Shown: piece by piece, positions 49,652 to 57,567 of the stretch
Numbering within the stretch: position 1 is the first letter of the stretch
How the letters are laid out: each line of letters opens with the position of its first letter
NCBI GenBank assembly: GCA_020072845.1
Contig: JAIQGF010000007.1
Span: 186,001-250,000, forward strand
Direction: 5' to 3'
From: Terriglobia bacterium
GTDB taxonomy: Bacteria; Acidobacteriota; Terriglobia; Terriglobales; Acidobacteriaceae
DNA length: 64,000 bases
Notes under the pieces: model-generated
The model's database searches: none
What the model was told of the DNA's origin: nothing
What the model saw: only the letters and a program-made list of their open reading frames with translations
Position numbers and translations under genes: made by a program

Positions 49652-50161
49652 CTAAGTCTCCGTGGGCTCCGCCAGGCTCTTGTCATGCTCCCAGCCTTCG
49701 TTTTCCAGCTTGATGTGCTCAATCGCGTTGGCATTTCCGCCGGCATCGAGATCGGAAACCGGCTGGTACTCCGATACCCAGCACCGATGCACGAGCCAGC
49801 GATGCACCGGCTGTCCCGCCTCGTTCAGCAGCTCGACCCGCACTTCGCGTCGCAGGCTTTTGAGCGATTGTGTCGGGCTGCCCTTGTCCAGCACCTGGGC
49901 GGCGTTGGCCCAGTCTTCGAAGTCGCTGTCGTGCGTGAGGCCGCGCTCCAAAGTGATGGGATCGTATTTGGTGCGCCCCAGTCCTTTGCGGATCAGCCCG
50001 TTGCCCCCTTCCTTGTATTCGATCGCATCGGACGAGCGCTTCAAGCCCGTGACCTTGCTCACCCCGGCCACCGGCTGCGTCGATGTCCCGAAGTACACCA
50101 GGAATCGGAATGTCTTGTACGGATCGAATCGGTTGACGTTCACGCTGAACGGTTTGCCCAT
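49652..50161 (-). CDS. Tail tube protein (gp19 family)
   Basis: A 169-aa inner-tube protein. It opens DPYKTFRFLVYFGTSTQPVA and has GLKRSSDAIEYKEGGN, TLERGLTHDSDFEDWAN and the conserved end IEHIKLENEGWE, which together define the T4 gp19-like tube of eCIS (Afp1/5-like). Stacked hexamers form the tube inside the sheath through which cargo is loaded. AGGAGGAG precedes the ATG, suggesting strong translation. It is the only tube gene besides the CIS-tube initiator. Confidence 0.92.
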   Translation of the reverse strand: MGKPFSVNVNRFDPYKTFRFLVYFGTSTQPVAGVSKVTGLKRSSDAIEYKEGGNGLIRKGLGRTKYDPITLERGLTHDSDFEDWANAAQVLDKGSPTQSLKSLRREVRVELLNEAGQPVHRWLVHRCWVSEYQPVSDLDAGGNANAIEHIKLENEGWEHDKSLAEPTET

Positions 50162-50171
50162 GGCGCTCCTC

Positions 50172-51746
50172 CTATGCCTGCGTCTGCCCGGCCAGTTGCG
50201 CGATTTTGATGATGACGAACTCGGCCGGCTTCAGCGGCGCGAATCCGACGACGATGTTCACGATTCCGTTGTCGATATCTTGCTGGGTCGTGGTCGAACT
50301 GTCGCATTTCACCTGGAACGCCTGGCTCGGGGTGACTCCCTGGAAAGCGCCCTGCTGGAACAGCGACAACATGAAGTTCTCAATCGTGGTGCGGATCGCC
50401 ACCCACAGCGGCTCGGCATTCGGCTCGAAGACGACCCATCCCAGGTTGCGATACAGCGTCTGTTCCAAGAACAGCGCCATTCTCCGTACCGGCACGTACC
50501 GCCACTGCTGAAATGCCGGATTTTCCGTGACCAGGGTTCGCGCCCCGAACACCACCGTGCCGATGCCCGCAAAATCGCGCAGGCAGTTCACGCCTTTGGG
50601 ATTCAGCGTTCCCTGACGCGGATCGGTCATCCGGCCGCGCTCGACCACGCCGCTCGTGTTCAGGAGGGTCGTCTCAAGTCCGGCCGGAGCTTTCCAGACG
50701 CCGCGGTTTACGTCCGTGCGCGCGTAGACCCCCGCGACGTAACCGCTCGGAGGCAATTCCGCTGCGCCACCGGTCACCTGATCCGTGGTGCGCAAGTAGG
50801 GAAAGTACAGCGCTCCGTTCGCGCTCTTCGGCACCAGCGCATCCATGTCGTCGTGAATCAGCGGCAAGCCGTTCATCCCATCGGCAGAGTCCTGTTTCGG
50901 CGGGTCCATGATGAGAAACGCCTGCTTGCGCTCGCAGAACGCCAGGGCCTCGCTCCACACGCTTTGATCGGCCACGCCCGGCAGCACCAGCAGATTGAAA
51001 ATATCCGCCTTGTCCAACGAACTGTCCTGCTGGAATACCGGCGCAAAATCGGCGGCATTGAACGTGGCCCACGTCGCGCCGGGATACCCTGCGCTGTACC
51101 CGAAATTCGCCTGGTTGACAGCGGTAAACGTCGTCGGATAGTTCGGCGGCGTTGTCGGCGCAACTTTCACCAACTGCGAAATTCCATTGATCGCTTTGTC
51201 GATGTAATTCGGCCCCGCAGGGATCAGCGTCACCTTCCGGAAGGTCTCCGCCCGCGATCCGTACGTGATGACGATATCCGCCGTGTCGTTCGCGGCTGCG
51301 GTCTTCTGCAAATTGCTGATGGTCAGCGTCATCGGGATCAGGTCGGTCGGCTCCAATGCGGTGAACGTCATTCCAGTTCCACCGCCGAGCGGCAAGCTTG
51401 CCGCCTTGACCGCGCCCTGGTCCGTGGGCGGGGTAACCGACATGTCGTAAAAATGGGGTTGCAAGGCGATCACGTACGCATCCGATCCGCCGTTAAGAAA
51501 GAACTGGTTCACGGCATTCGCGACGTGCGACTCAAGGGCGCCGCTTGCGTACAGTCCCCCGAACTCGCGTTCGTAGTCGGTGAAGCTGAAGATGCGCACC
51601 GCCTTCAGCCAATTCGCGGGATTGGTCTTGAACGGATGGGTGTAGCCCACGAATGCGGTGACGGAAGTCGCTGCCGCGGTGATCGTATGTGCGCTGCTCG
51701 GCAGTTCCTGGATGTAGATCCCCGGATAAGTCGGAGTAATCGGCAT
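50172..51746 (-). CDS. Contractile tail sheath protein
   Basis: A 524-aa sheath protein. The start TPTYPGIYIQELPSSAHTIT with TSVTAFVGYT, the NQFFLNGGSDAYVIAL block and the C-terminal half (GVVERGRMTDPRQGTLNPKG, IGTVVFGARTL, YVPVRRMALFLEQTLYRNLG) are all characteristic of eCIS/phage sheaths (Afp2-4-like). Only one sheath gene is present, whereas Serratia Afp has three. GGAGGG before the ATG. It is the second gene of the operon. Confidence 0.95.
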   Translation of the reverse strand: MPITPTYPGIYIQELPSSAHTITAAATSVTAFVGYTHPFKTNPANWLKAVRIFSFTDYEREFGGLYASGALESHVANAVNQFFLNGGSDAYVIALQPHFYDMSVTPPTDQGAVKAASLPLGGGTGMTFTALEPTDLIPMTLTISNLQKTAAANDTADIVITYGSRAETFRKVTLIPAGPNYIDKAINGISQLVKVAPTTPPNYPTTFTAVNQANFGYSAGYPGATWATFNAADFAPVFQQDSSLDKADIFNLLVLPGVADQSVWSEALAFCERKQAFLIMDPPKQDSADGMNGLPLIHDDMDALVPKSANGALYFPYLRTTDQVTGGAAELPPSGYVAGVYARTDVNRGVWKAPAGLETTLLNTSGVVERGRMTDPRQGTLNPKGVNCLRDFAGIGTVVFGARTLVTENPAFQQWRYVPVRRMALFLEQTLYRNLGWVVFEPNAEPLWVAIRTTIENFMLSLFQQGAFQGVTPSQAFQVKCDSSTTTQQDIDNGIVNIVVGFAPLKPAEFVIIKIAQLAGQTQA

Positions 51747-51787
51747 GACGTGCCCTCCACGTTCGGACGGTGTACAAGTTCGACGCG

Positions 51788-52654
51788 TTACTGGTTTGCG
51801 AAGAGCGTCCCGGTTGCGGCCTTCGGTGAACTCCCATCAGCGCCGCCGCTGAGCGTTATGGTTCCATTCGTAGGCACGGAGAAAATTCCGCTGGCCGGAG
51901 GGGACACCGTGATCTCGTACCCGAGTTCGGCCATATCGTTTTGCAGCGTTCCCAGCGTCGCGCCGGCCTTCGTTTTGGTGAACACCACCTTAAGATCGAA
52001 GGTCTTATTCCCGGTATCGACATTGGAGATGCTGGCCGTCGTCCGGTCGCCATCGGCGCCGTTCTTTCTGGCCTGCAGGGTGAATACCGGCTGCGACTTG
52101 CTGTTCTTTACGTCCACGCTCGAGGCTGCTGCCGCGCCGCCGCCGGTCAGCGGGTAATTCGACACGTTGGGATCCGGCACATCATTCGCCTTAACGGTGC
52201 CATCCACGACGTGGACCGCTCCCGGTGAAGTGCCCGGAGCCTTGTCGCTTCCCAGCATTTGCTGGATGGTGGCGGCCGTCAGGCTTGTGTAGGTCTCCGT
52301 CTCGGTCACCGTAACGTCGAATTTGACCTGTGTCGGATCGAGACTCGGAGCCGAAATCTTCGTCGCCACCGTCACGTTGTTGCCCGCCGAGCCGGGGTCG
52401 GCCGCCGTGACCGTCATTGCCGGCTTCGGACTCGCTGCCGCCGCAGGGAAGATGATCTGACGCTCAGCGAGATAGGCCATCAGCGCCTTCAGCACGTTCT
52501 GGTCTGCCGGCGCATACTTCGTGAACGGAGTCCAGTTGGCGCTGACACTCGGAACCGTGCCGGAAAATTGCATTCCGCTGATCGGGATGGAGAGCTGGCT
52601 GCCCGCAGTGTTAGTAAATTCAATTGGACTGCTTCCAAATGCGGAGGTTGGCAT
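51788..52654 (-). CDS. First gene of eCIS operon, sheath-domain-like protein of unknown role
   Basis: A 288-aa acidic, glycine/alanine/threonine-rich beta protein starting MPTSAFGSSPIEFTNTAGSQ. The segment MTVTAADPGSAGNNVTVATK resembles the extra-domain motif seen in some phage sheaths (a PG...GN...V pattern), but the conserved sheath core is absent. AAGGAG precedes the ATG. It could be a surface or outer sheath decoration. Being the first gene, it lies closest to the regulated promoter. Confidence 0.6.
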   Translation of the reverse strand: MPTSAFGSSPIEFTNTAGSQLSIPISGMQFSGTVPSVSANWTPFTKYAPADQNVLKALMAYLAERQIIFPAAAASPKPAMTVTAADPGSAGNNVTVATKISAPSLDPTQVKFDVTVTETETYTSLTAATIQQMLGSDKAPGTSPGAVHVVDGTVKANDVPDPNVSNYPLTGGGAAAASSVDVKNSKSQPVFTLQARKNGADGDRTTASISNVDTGNKTFDLKVVFTKTKAGATLGTLQNDMAELGYEITVSPPASGIFSVPTNGTITLSGGADGSSPKAATGTLFANQ

Positions 52655-52880
52655 CGAGAGCTCCTTGCGCTGTAATCTCCGGACAAGAACTATCGCGTGC
52701 CGAAACTGCGTCCACGTTAGGCGTTGAGTGAAAACCGGGAATTGCTACGTCGAGGGCCTTGAGCGCCGCGCCCGACCGCGCTGAGTCTGTTATCGATCCG
52801 AGAGTGTACGCAAACTGAAAGTCCCCACTTGGGTGTGGCATTCTGCGCCTTCTTTCGGAGGCCGGCAAATTCCTTGGTGA

Positions 52881-52900
52881 TTGTTCTGAATTCGAAACAA
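52881..52900. promoter_or_regulatory. 20-bp palindrome, eCIS operator copy 2
   Basis: TTGTTCTGAATTCGAAACAA, one mismatch from a perfect dyad, matches the consensus TTGTTCYRWWTTCRRAACAA. Located between the eCIS start (52654) and copy 3. Its centre is 85 bases from that of copy 3, about eight helical turns, so bound dimers would face the same side of the DNA. Confidence 0.65.
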
Positions 52901-52965
52901 GCACGTATAAACCTGCATTATGTCTAGGGCGATCTCCGGCGCCATGGAGCGGCAAACTGCAGCCT

Positions 52966-52985
52966 TTGTTCCAAATTCAGAACAA
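52966..52985. promoter_or_regulatory. 20-bp palindrome, eCIS operator copy 3
   Basis: TTGTTCCAAATTCAGAACAA matches the same consensus with six-base perfect arms (TTGTTC/GAACAA). It ends 14 bases upstream of the -35 hexamer of the plus-strand promoter (53000-53005), a location typical for an activator or for a looping repressor. Confidence 0.65.
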
Positions 52986-52999
52986 GAACAACTCAGTCC

Positions 53000-53027
53000 T
53001 TGACAGCACACGAAAAGAAACTATGCT
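53000..53027 (+). promoter_or_regulatory. Sigma-70-type promoter for the 53052 operon
   Basis: A consensus -35 TTGACA (53000-53005) lies 16 bases before TATGCT (53022-53027), which matches four of six -10 positions. The start codon of the downstream gene is only 25 bases after the -10, so the leader is short but still includes the GGAGGT ribosome-binding site. Confidence 0.6.
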
Positions 53028-53051
53028 CCGCTGCCGGTTGGAGGTGGGATC

Positions 53052-54038
53052 ATGTTTGGATCTGCCGTTCTCGAAGTCGCCATTGGCCTCGCCCTGGTGT
53101 ACCTCGTTCTCGCCTTGATCTGCAGCACGGTAACCGAGTCGGTGGCAGGCGTGTTCCAGCTGCGCAGCAAGACGTTGGGAAAAGGCATCACCAGCCTGCT
53201 GGACGAAGGCAGTCCCGCCGGCGCGAAGGTCGCGCAACAATTCCTCTCTCATCCGCTGATTAAGAAAATCAGCGACAAGGGCCGACTGCCTTCGTATATT
53301 TCCCCGCAGCTGTTCGCGCGCGTGCTGGTGGATATCATCTCGCCGGGGCAGGCGGGCCGCTCGCCAACGGAGGCCGAGATCACCGCCGCCGTTGACCAGA
53401 TGCCGGACTCCGAACTACGTAGCTCGCTCAAAGCCGTCGTCAGCGGGCGCTCGCTCGCATCGGCCGAAGAACGAATCGCTGCGTGGTTCGATTCCAGCAT
53501 GGAGCGCGTGTCCGGCTGGTATAAGCGAAAGGCACAAGTGGTGGCCCTTGCTGCCGCGGTCGTGATTACGATTTTCGCGAACGCCGACACCGTGCAGGTG
53601 ACCAACGCCCTGTGGAGCGAGCCGGAATTGCGCGCCCAAGTTGTGCAGCAGGCACAGCAGGCATCGCAAGCCGCCTCGCCGCAAGCGGCCAACCTGCTCG
53701 TTGAATACAAGGATGGCGACAGCCCGGTGCCGTCACCGCCGATCTCGGTCAAAAGCATCCCCGAGCCCAGCGGGCCGGTTGCGCAGTTGCTCGGCTGGAA
53801 GTCTGCGCAGGATGCGAACCTGATCAGTAGTGGGCAATACACCGCCCTCGTGGAAACACACCTGGTCGGCTGGATCCTCACCGCTCTTGCGGTGTCGCTG
53901 GGTGCGCCGTTCTGGTTCGACCTCCTGAAGCGCTTCATGAACATCCGGAACGCAGGCGTGAAGCCGACCCTCGCAGAGGAGAAGTCGAAGTCTGCGCAGC
54001 CACGCGCGCGGGCAGCCGCGGCAGGAGAGCAGATATGA
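53052..54038 (+). CDS. Hypothetical membrane protein divergent from eCIS
   Basis: A 328-aa protein with an N-terminal helix (VAIGLALVYLVLALICSTVT), a long soluble region, a central helix (VVALAAAVVITIFA, about 160-175) and a third helix near residue 280 (LVGWILTALAVSLG), followed by a basic tail. GGAGGT lies eight bases before the ATG. The family is unknown to me; the N-terminus resembles a widespread group of bacterial inner-membrane proteins of unknown function. It shares a control region with the eCIS operon. Its stop overlaps the next start (ATGA). Confidence 0.7.
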   Translation: MFGSAVLEVAIGLALVYLVLALICSTVTESVAGVFQLRSKTLGKGITSLLDEGSPAGAKVAQQFLSHPLIKKISDKGRLPSYISPQLFARVLVDIISPGQAGRSPTEAEITAAVDQMPDSELRSSLKAVVSGRSLASAEERIAAWFDSSMERVSGWYKRKAQVVALAAAVVITIFANADTVQVTNALWSEPELRAQVVQQAQQASQAASPQAANLLVEYKDGDSPVPSPPISVKSIPEPSGPVAQLLGWKSAQDANLISSGQYTALVETHLVGWILTALAVSLGAPFWFDLLKRFMNIRNAGVKPTLAEEKSKSAQPRARAAAAGEQI

Positions 54039-54985
54039 GATTCCATCAGCCACTGTCGGTTGCCTGCTCCCTGGCGTTGCTCGCCGCCTCAGCACAAGCG
54101 GGCACTGTCGTGCTCAAGCGCGCCTGGATCGACGCATACAAGAACCGGGCGACGATCGACGCAAAAGTCAACGTTGACGAGGTGAAGCCGCAACCGAACC
54201 CGGTCTCCAAAGGATCCGCCGATGGCGACCTCCACATGGCATCACGCTCGGACGACGTTGGATTGCCGTTCGTCTCGGAGATCGTCAACGCCGCCGAGGA
54301 AGCCGATGCGGTCAAAGTCGCGAAAAACGCCAAATCGGGCGCGCCGATTGCCATCTCCGGTGCGTGGCGGCTCTGGTTCGAACACCCCGCCAAAAATCCA
54401 CAAATCCAGGGCCAGCCTGTCGCCGTCGCCGAAGACACCAACCCGCTGCATGTTTTTGAAATTCACCCCATCAGCAGCATCGGAGGTACGGACGTCAAGA
54501 ACGCCTTCCATCCGATCACAGGGAAAGCGCGCGGCAATAGCCCTCCCGCTGAATATGAGGCGTACGATGCCGCCACTGCATTTGGCCATTACGAGGGCAT
54601 GCAGATCACGGTTCAGCCGAGTGCGACCGCGGTGACGCTCACTGCGCCGATGGTCGGCTACAACTACGCCCAGTTTTATGTAAAGCTCGGCCAGCGTCTT
54701 GCCGTGCAGGATGGCACGCTCGTGCTGGCGCAGATCCAGGATGCGGAGGGCAACAGCGTGGCCGCGTCTCCAGTGCGCCTGGCGTTCGTCAAGGGCACGC
54801 CCGCCGAGACGCTGTTGCAGCAGGCGAAGGCCGGCGCGACCTTGCACCTGCTCGGCATTCCGCGTGTGAACCTGGAACGGATTGCCAATCTGGTCGGGAA
54901 GATGGCTGTCGGCCAGCGGGTCACGGTCAAGCTGCCCTACGAAATGATCGTCGTCGGCGTCTACGACGACTCCAAGGAGCAATGA
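54035..54985 (+). CDS. Hypothetical secreted protein
   Basis: A 316-aa protein with a clear signal peptide (LSVACSLALLAASAQAG, cleavage near residue 22) and no lipobox. The mature part is a mixed beta protein without a recognised domain. Its sequence contains ISGAWRLWFEHPAKNP and HVFEIHPIS. It is translated together with the membrane protein upstream (ATGA overlap) and followed 13 bases later by a phosphoesterase gene, so a three-gene unit next to the eCIS is likely. Function unknown. Confidence 0.7.
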   Translation: MRFHQPLSVACSLALLAASAQAGTVVLKRAWIDAYKNRATIDAKVNVDEVKPQPNPVSKGSADGDLHMASRSDDVGLPFVSEIVNAAEEADAVKVAKNAKSGAPIAISGAWRLWFEHPAKNPQIQGQPVAVAEDTNPLHVFEIHPISSIGGTDVKNAFHPITGKARGNSPPAEYEAYDAATAFGHYEGMQITVQPSATAVTLTAPMVGYNYAQFYVKLGQRLAVQDGTLVLAQIQDAEGNSVAASPVRLAFVKGTPAETLLQQAKAGATLHLLGIPRVNLERIANLVGKMAVGQRVTVKLPYEMIVVGVYDDSKEQ

Positions 54986-54998
54986 ACGAAGAGGCCCA

Positions 54999-56459
54999 AT
55001 GTCCAACTCCGCCGATGTCATGCCGGACATTCGTTACATATGTATTTCGGACCTGCACCTGGGCGCCGACAACAGCCTGCTGACGCAACTGGGAACTGGG
55101 CCGGGCGAAGTTAATCCCGATCGGCCGAGCGAAGTCCTGGAAGCGCTGGCTCGTTGCCTTGGTGAACTGGTTGGGTACAACAAAAGTTCTGCGAAGCCCA
55201 CGCTCATCCTTAACGGAGACGCCTTGGAACTGGCCCTCGCACAAGACAATGTTGCATTAATGGCCTTCGAACGCTTTCTGGAACTTATGTTCCCGTCGAA
55301 CGGGGACGCGCTCATTGACTCAAAGATCATCTTCAATCCGGGGAACCACGATCACCATCTGTGGGAGACCGCGCGCGAAACCCAATATGCCGAGTTTGTG
55401 CAGGGAAAGCGCACGACGAAGCCGGGCCGGGAGCTGCCTCGGCCTTGGCATGCGACCAACATGTTCAACCCGGACTTGGTGGACTCGTCGCTGCTCAACG
55501 CCGTCATTGGCCGCCACGCCAACATGGCATCGCAGAAGGTTCATGTGGGAACGGTCTATCCAAACCTATGCGTGTTGAATGCTGACCAGAGCAGGTGTGT
55601 CATTTTCAGCCACGGCCATTATGTCGAGTCCATCTACATGTTAATGACGACGCTCGGAACTTCCGTTTTTCCGAAGCGCACGGTCCCAACCAGAATCTGG
55701 GACATTGAGACCGAAAATTTTGCCTGGATCGACTTCTTCTGGTCAGCGATGGGCCGCTCGGGAGACGTCGGCAAAGATATTGAGCAGATCTATGACATGT
55801 TGCTGGTCCCGGACGCACGAGGCCGGCTCATCCGGAAACTGGCTCGTGCTGCGGGACACCAGTGGTTTCACTCGGCGCCAAAGCTGGGTGAGTGGCTGGG
55901 TTTGCTGTCCGTTCCATTCATTTCAAAATTACTGGACCGAGTCGGAGGACTGGAAAAGAGCCAGCGTGGCGACGACCCGCTCACCCCTGATGCACGTGAA
56001 GGCCTCAGGACGTATATCGAGGGTCCACTGGCATTACAAATCATGGACGAACACAAGCAGCCGATTCAAGCGCCGGCCGCGTTCGTCTTCGGCCACACGC
56101 ACAAACCGTTCTCCGAGCCGATCGACTATACGCATTTCCCGCCCGGTATGGCCGTCTACAACACCGGAGGGTGGGTGGTTGACACCGAAACAACCGAGAA
56201 GAATCACGGGGCCGCCATGGTTGTTGTTGACGAGCAGATGAACGTCGCCTCGGTGCGCATGTATAACGAAGCCGAAAATCAGAAAGACTACCGCGTCAGG
56301 GTGGAGGCTGTTCATGACAGCCTGAACCCGCTGTATGCGCAATTGGCGCGCATCATCCAGTGCGATCAGGATCCCTGGCGGTCATTTTCGCGCGCCGTTG
56401 CTGCCAACGTCGATCGATATCACGCAACTTTTCGTGCCCGGTTGAAGATGGTCAAGTGA
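54999..56459 (+). CDS. Large calcineurin-like metallophosphoesterase
   Basis: A 486-aa cytoplasmic protein with all metallophosphoesterase motifs: SDLHLGAD (about 17-24), NGDALE, GNHDHH, SHGHY and FGHTHKPF. It is far longer than LpxH; the inserted region (about 190-340) is alpha-helical with no recognised fold. The end of the operon is 30 bases before the first copy of a 69-bp direct repeat. The substrate is unknown. A link to the eCIS rests only on co-location. Confidence 0.75.
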   Translation: MSNSADVMPDIRYICISDLHLGADNSLLTQLGTGPGEVNPDRPSEVLEALARCLGELVGYNKSSAKPTLILNGDALELALAQDNVALMAFERFLELMFPSNGDALIDSKIIFNPGNHDHHLWETARETQYAEFVQGKRTTKPGRELPRPWHATNMFNPDLVDSSLLNAVIGRHANMASQKVHVGTVYPNLCVLNADQSRCVIFSHGHYVESIYMLMTTLGTSVFPKRTVPTRIWDIETENFAWIDFFWSAMGRSGDVGKDIEQIYDMLLVPDARGRLIRKLARAAGHQWFHSAPKLGEWLGLLSVPFISKLLDRVGGLEKSQRGDDPLTPDAREGLRTYIEGPLALQIMDEHKQPIQAPAAFVFGHTHKPFSEPIDYTHFPPGMAVYNTGGWVVDTETTEKNHGAAMVVVDEQMNVASVRMYNEAENQKDYRVRVEAVHDSLNPLYAQLARIIQCDQDPWRSFSRAVAANVDRYHATFRARLKMVK

Positions 56460-56489
56460 GTCAGGCAGCGCACGTCCGGCCTGAATCCG

Positions 56490-56558
56490 CCTCAGCGGCC
56501 ACATCGAGCGGGTTACCGATATGGGTAGAAAATGAAGAACAGCAGCGAGAGTGTGGCC
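56490..56558. repeat. 69-bp direct repeat, left copy
   Basis: This stretch equals 60004-60072 in 67 of 69 positions, in the same orientation. In the right-hand copy the bases are the 3' end and stop codon of the purine-permease gene; here they stand alone as a gene remnant. The pair brackets a 3.4-kb segment, the arrangement expected for an integration site at a gene's 3' end or for a segmental duplication. Confidence 0.85.
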
Positions 56559-56640
56559 CGGCTCGAACACCAGCGCGACGTCGTGCGGCGCATGCTGGAC
56601 TGGTTCGCCAAGTACATGCCGGAGGAGAAGTCAGAACTAA
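56559..56640 (+). pseudogene. C-terminal remnant of an S9-type peptidase
   Basis: Immediately after the repeat the frame reads RLEHQRDVVRRMLDWFAKYM, which looks like the last helix of prolyl-oligopeptidase-family (S9) hydrolases. Nothing of the catalytic domain is present. The match starts exactly at the repeat border, so the repeat joined two unrelated gene ends. The frame continues to 56873 but that part does not look like protein. Confidence 0.45.
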
Positions 56641-56719
56641 GAATCCGGCACGAAGCCTGGGCCAGCCTTGGCACTTTGTTTTTGGGACCGAAGCAGCATG
56701 GGTGTCGAGGTTCGCTATT

Positions 56720-56748
56720 CCCACCTTTCGAAAACCGCGAAAGGTGGG
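56720..56748. repeat. REP-like palindromic element
   Basis: An 11-bp perfect stem (CCCACCTTTCG / CGAAAGGTGGG) around a seven-base loop, followed by GTGCCCAC. I recall very similar GGTGGGGTGCCC palindromes scattered between genes in acidobacterial genomes. It would also fold in RNA, but there is no T-tract. It lies in the non-coding part after the peptidase remnant. Confidence 0.6.
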
Positions 56749-56816
56749 GTGCCCACATTTTGGTAGCAGGGAAAGGGTGCGCCACCCGCCAGAGTCAGCC
56801 TGCTGGAAGTTGCGCC

Positions 56817-57245
56817 TTATGCGCTCGAAACATCGAACCGGCGCAGTTGGAGCCTGTTCATGAAGTGCGATAAAAGAATTGCAATGAGAACGTTCATGCA
56901 GACGAAGAACAGGAGTGTGTAGTGGAAGAAGTAAAAAGGTCGCGGGAGCAGGAACACGACTTCCACCGTATCAATAACTGCAGCTGACAATCGGAAGATA
57001 ATCGCCAGTTGCAGCGCTACAACAAACTTCCGCGGGTTAAGAAATCCGAGCAATTGAATATAAGCTGCAAAAAGCCAGTAGACGCCCACCCCACGGGTGA
57101 AGAGTGGCTCCGGCTGCGGTGGAAAGCGGATAAACGCATCGAGCTGCGGAGCAAATCCGATCGCACAAACCGACAAACCTAGGTCCCAGAGAACAAGTAT
57201 TACTAAGAGAATTTTCAAGTTCCGTTCTGCCTCCCTTTCCCGCAT
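56817..57245 (-). CDS. Hypothetical four-helix membrane protein
   Basis: A 142-aa integral membrane protein starting MREREAERNLKILLVILVLW with four helices and a short basic end. Five codons of the longer frame were dropped since the second ATG lies directly before the charged start; neither has a strong ribosome-binding site. A family was not recognised. The gene looks lower in G+C and lies within the segment bounded by the 69-bp repeats. Confidence 0.6.
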   Translation of the reverse strand: MREREAERNLKILLVILVLWDLGLSVCAIGFAPQLDAFIRFPPQPEPLFTRGVGVYWLFAAYIQLLGFLNPRKFVVALQLAIIFRLSAAVIDTVEVVFLLPRPFYFFHYTLLFFVCMNVLIAILLSHFMNRLQLRRFDVSSA

Positions 57246-57567
57246 TGCCTTCCTCCTCACGTTCCTAACGTCGAATTCCCCCCGATATACCGAGCGTCCT
57301 TGCGCGTCATGCCAACAAGCTTTGACGTTTCGTTGGCTGATGATACCATTTCAACCACCCATAAATTGCATTGCGCCGCAACGCGACAATATGCGTGCCC
57401 CTGAAGGGATCCCGGTTGGTGTTCGAAATATTCGACGCCCAATCGGACTTGCGCGATCACTCTAACCAGCTCATTCTATTCGTCTTCTAGCCGGACAGTA
57501 GTGGTATAACAATGTGGTATTCAGGTATGATCGCTATTCTGTTTCATTTAAGAGAGGGGTGAAACTG
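57246..57567. other. Intergenic stretch within the repeat-bounded segment
   Basis: About 320 AT-richer bases between divergent membrane-protein genes. A TATAAC at about 57509 may be the -10 region for the 57568 gene. A minus-strand open frame at 57257-57460 has no start signals and no recognisable pattern. No palindrome of note was seen. Confidence 0.4.

Larger units (their letters stand above)
52655..53051. other. Divergent control region of eCIS operon and plus-strand operon
   Basis: About 400 bases without genes. The region holds two copies of the 20-bp palindrome, a good promoter for the plus-strand genes and, on the minus strand, an AT-rich TTTATAC (about 52909-52915) just upstream of palindrome 2 that could be the -10 region for the eCIS operon. 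Its leader would be about 250 bases long. Nothing else was recognised. Confidence 0.55.

Noticed and set aside
35899-51746. Type VI secretion system
   Set aside because: No TssJLM membrane complex, TssB/TssC pair, Hcp or ClpV-type ATPase; the sheath, gp19 tube and DUF4157 cargo fit eCIS.
28757-52654. Prophage
   Set aside because: Tail genes are complete but no capsid, portal, terminase, integrase or lysis gene is present, and an eCIS-type AAA+ ATPase and DUF4255 gene are.
56641-56873. Continuation of the plus-strand frame beyond the S9 remnant
   Set aside because: It runs through the REP-like palindrome and over the end of the convergent membrane-protein gene, so it is unlikely to be coding.
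57257-57460. Minus-strand 67-codon frame between membrane-protein genes
   Set aside because: No start signal and no recognisable protein features.
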